64,000 nucleotides of DNA from Pseudonocardiales bacterium. GTDB lineage: Bacteria; Actinomycetota; Actinomycetes; Mycobacteriales; Pseudonocardiaceae. The DNA lies in the NCBI GenBank assembly GCA_019243635.1, contig JAFAUB010000122.1:1-64000 (forward strand), given 5' to 3'. The translations under genes were made by a program, and so were the position numbers. The notes under the pieces were generated by a model. It saw nothing but the letters and a program-made list of their open reading frames with translations, searched no databases and was not told the origin of the DNA. Below, in pieces: positions 63,175 to 64,000 of the stretch. Every line of letters starts with the position of its first letter. The first letter of the stretch is position 1.

Positions 63175-64000
63175 CTATCCGGTGAGGCCTGCTTGTCGGG
63201 CGAGCTGGACGAGCTGGGGGTTGCTGCGCCGGTGCAGGGAGATCAGGACCCGCAGCACTTCGCGGCTCATGGGGTGGACCTTCGCCTTCTGGGGAGCGAC
63301 GGTGAAGGCCTTGACCAGGGATGTTTGCGTGCCGTCCCGGTCACCCAGGTCGAGCTGGGCGCGGGCGGTGTTGGTATAGACGTCGACGAGCCGGGTTGGC
63401 GGCAGTCCGGTGTCGTTGCGAGCGAGCTGCTCGGCGAGGCGGACCACCTCGCGGGGGCGGCCGAGATCCCCCTCGGTGGCCAGCACGTGGGTGGCGGTGT
63501 TGGCGGGACCGAAGAGCTGGCTATGCACCTGCCAGTCATGCGGGAACTCCTCGGCCGAGGTCCACGCCGCGTGGATGTGCCGCTGCGCCTCGGTTCGGTT
63601 GCCCAGCCACCCCGCCAGCGTCATGCCCCGCAGATGCAGCGTGCCGGCGGCGAAGGCCCTCTCCTGACCGGTGAGTGCCCCTTCGGCGGCCACGACGGCC
63701 CGGTCCACCACGGTGAGCCCACCCTCGAAGTCCCCACAGTTCAGGAAGGTGCCGGCGCGGTCCCGGGCGGCGACAGCCGCCACCAGCGGGTTGGGTTGCT
63801 GACCCGCAGCCCAGCCCTGCCGGAGCGGAGCGACCTCGACCAGGTCCATCCACCGATGCCGTGCGGCCAGCCAGTAGACGTCGCTGTAGACATCGGCCAG
63901 CATCGCCCAACCCTGCGGACTGGCCGCGGCGTGCGCGTACGTGGTGACCCGGGTCAGCAGGCCGGGCAGCAAACGCAGCAACCCCGCCAGGTTGGCCTGC
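63175..64000 (-). CDS. C-terminal TPR part of a regulator (partial)
   Basis: At least 275 residues, open to the window edge. Helical-repeat pattern without catalytic motifs: QANLAGLLRLLPGLLTRVTT, YSDVYWLAARHRWMDLVEVA, RDRAGTFLNCGDFEGGLTVV, LARNDTGLPPTRLVDVYTNT, ending LVQLARQAGLTG. This is the usual C-terminal half of actinobacterial XRE-type regulators. The N-terminal HTH would lie just beyond 64000. The expected start cannot be seen. Confidence 0.7.
   Translation of the reverse strand, partial: QANLAGLLRLLPGLLTRVTTYAHAAASPQGWAMLADVYSDVYWLAARHRWMDLVEVAPLRQGWAAGQQPNPLVAAVAARDRAGTFLNCGDFEGGLTVVDRAVVAAEGALTGQERAFAAGTLHLRGMTLAGWLGNRTEAQRHIHAAWTSAEEFPHDWQVHSQLFGPANTATHVLATEGDLGRPREVVRLAEQLARNDTGLPPTRLVDVYTNTARAQLDLGDRDGTQTSLVKAFTVAPQKAKVHPMSREVLRVLISLHRRSNPQLVQLARQAGLTG

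Overview
The window is very GC-rich with dense, short-spaced genes. It carries marker genes that together point to a filamentous or soil actinobacterium, most likely of the Pseudonocardiaceae type (this is inference from gene content): a kdpF/kdpA operon with an extra micro-ORF, SARP, DUF574 methyltransferase, an accD/accA/acyl-CoA dehydrogenase operon, an AbiEi-type regulator and XRE regulators. I saw no rRNA, tRNA or CRISPR array.

Layout. 1-10.5 kb is housekeeping and transport: kdpA (cut by the window edge), kdpF and a micro-ORF behind a phased CCTCACG repeat array; mgtC; a truncated PIG-L gene fused to the ruins of an ATP-grasp RiPP locus (intact-looking precursor, deleted maturase and methyltransferase); a holin-like membrane protein with an epoxide hydrolase; a monocarboxylate symporter with DUF3311; PadR; a 2OG oxygenase. 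10.6-15.5 kb is a branched-chain acyl-CoA carboxylation/dehydrogenation operon. 15.6-20.3 kb holds a RecB-like nuclease, an EEP-fold protein, a glycosyltransferase and a phosphoesterase. 20.3-27.5 kb is accessory: IS scars, a 1334-residue HTH-nSTAND-WD40 protein with 14 repeats, a secreted LecA-like lectin, and an AbiEi-type protein. 27.6-33.6 kb is gltBD. 34-42 kb is mixed metabolism with two broken genes (a DUF574 fragment and an HTH-peptide deformylase fusion), a HIT protein, an oxygenase-glycosyltransferase pair, an intact PIG-L gene and a lytic transglycosylase.

42.4-61 kb is the most interesting part. A minus-strand run (52.4 to 43.8 kb) is a complete azole-type (TOMM) RiPP cluster: a 138-residue precursor ending in a CCSCPCC core, a B12-type radical SAM enzyme, an E1-like leader-binding protein, a YcaO cyclodehydratase ending in a Pro-x-Pro tail, a SagB-type dehydrogenase, a large TPR-like protein and a Rieske oxygenase. 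Directly upstream on the same strand lies a second peptide-like set: a stand-alone PatG C-terminal-domain protein, a 76-residue peptide with eight Cys, a CxxC mini-protein and an S53 (sedolisin) protease, interrupted by the 3' end of a dead group II intron. A SARP regulator with an 11-bp-phased triple repeat in its promoter lies 5 kb away. Two further degenerate copies of its promoter lie between it and the peptide genes.

The rest (57-64 kb) has a bifunctional APS kinase/ATP sulfurylase, a secreted Ig-like protein, an XRE membrane regulator, an IS30 scar and a TPR regulator cut by the window end. Three distinct families of dispersed intergenic palindromes, each present twice in the window, cut across all regions. 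The many frameshifted or internally deleted genes (PIG-L, tgmB, tgmC, HTH-PDF, threonine aldolase, IS remnants) suggest active decay and rearrangement around the RiPP loci.
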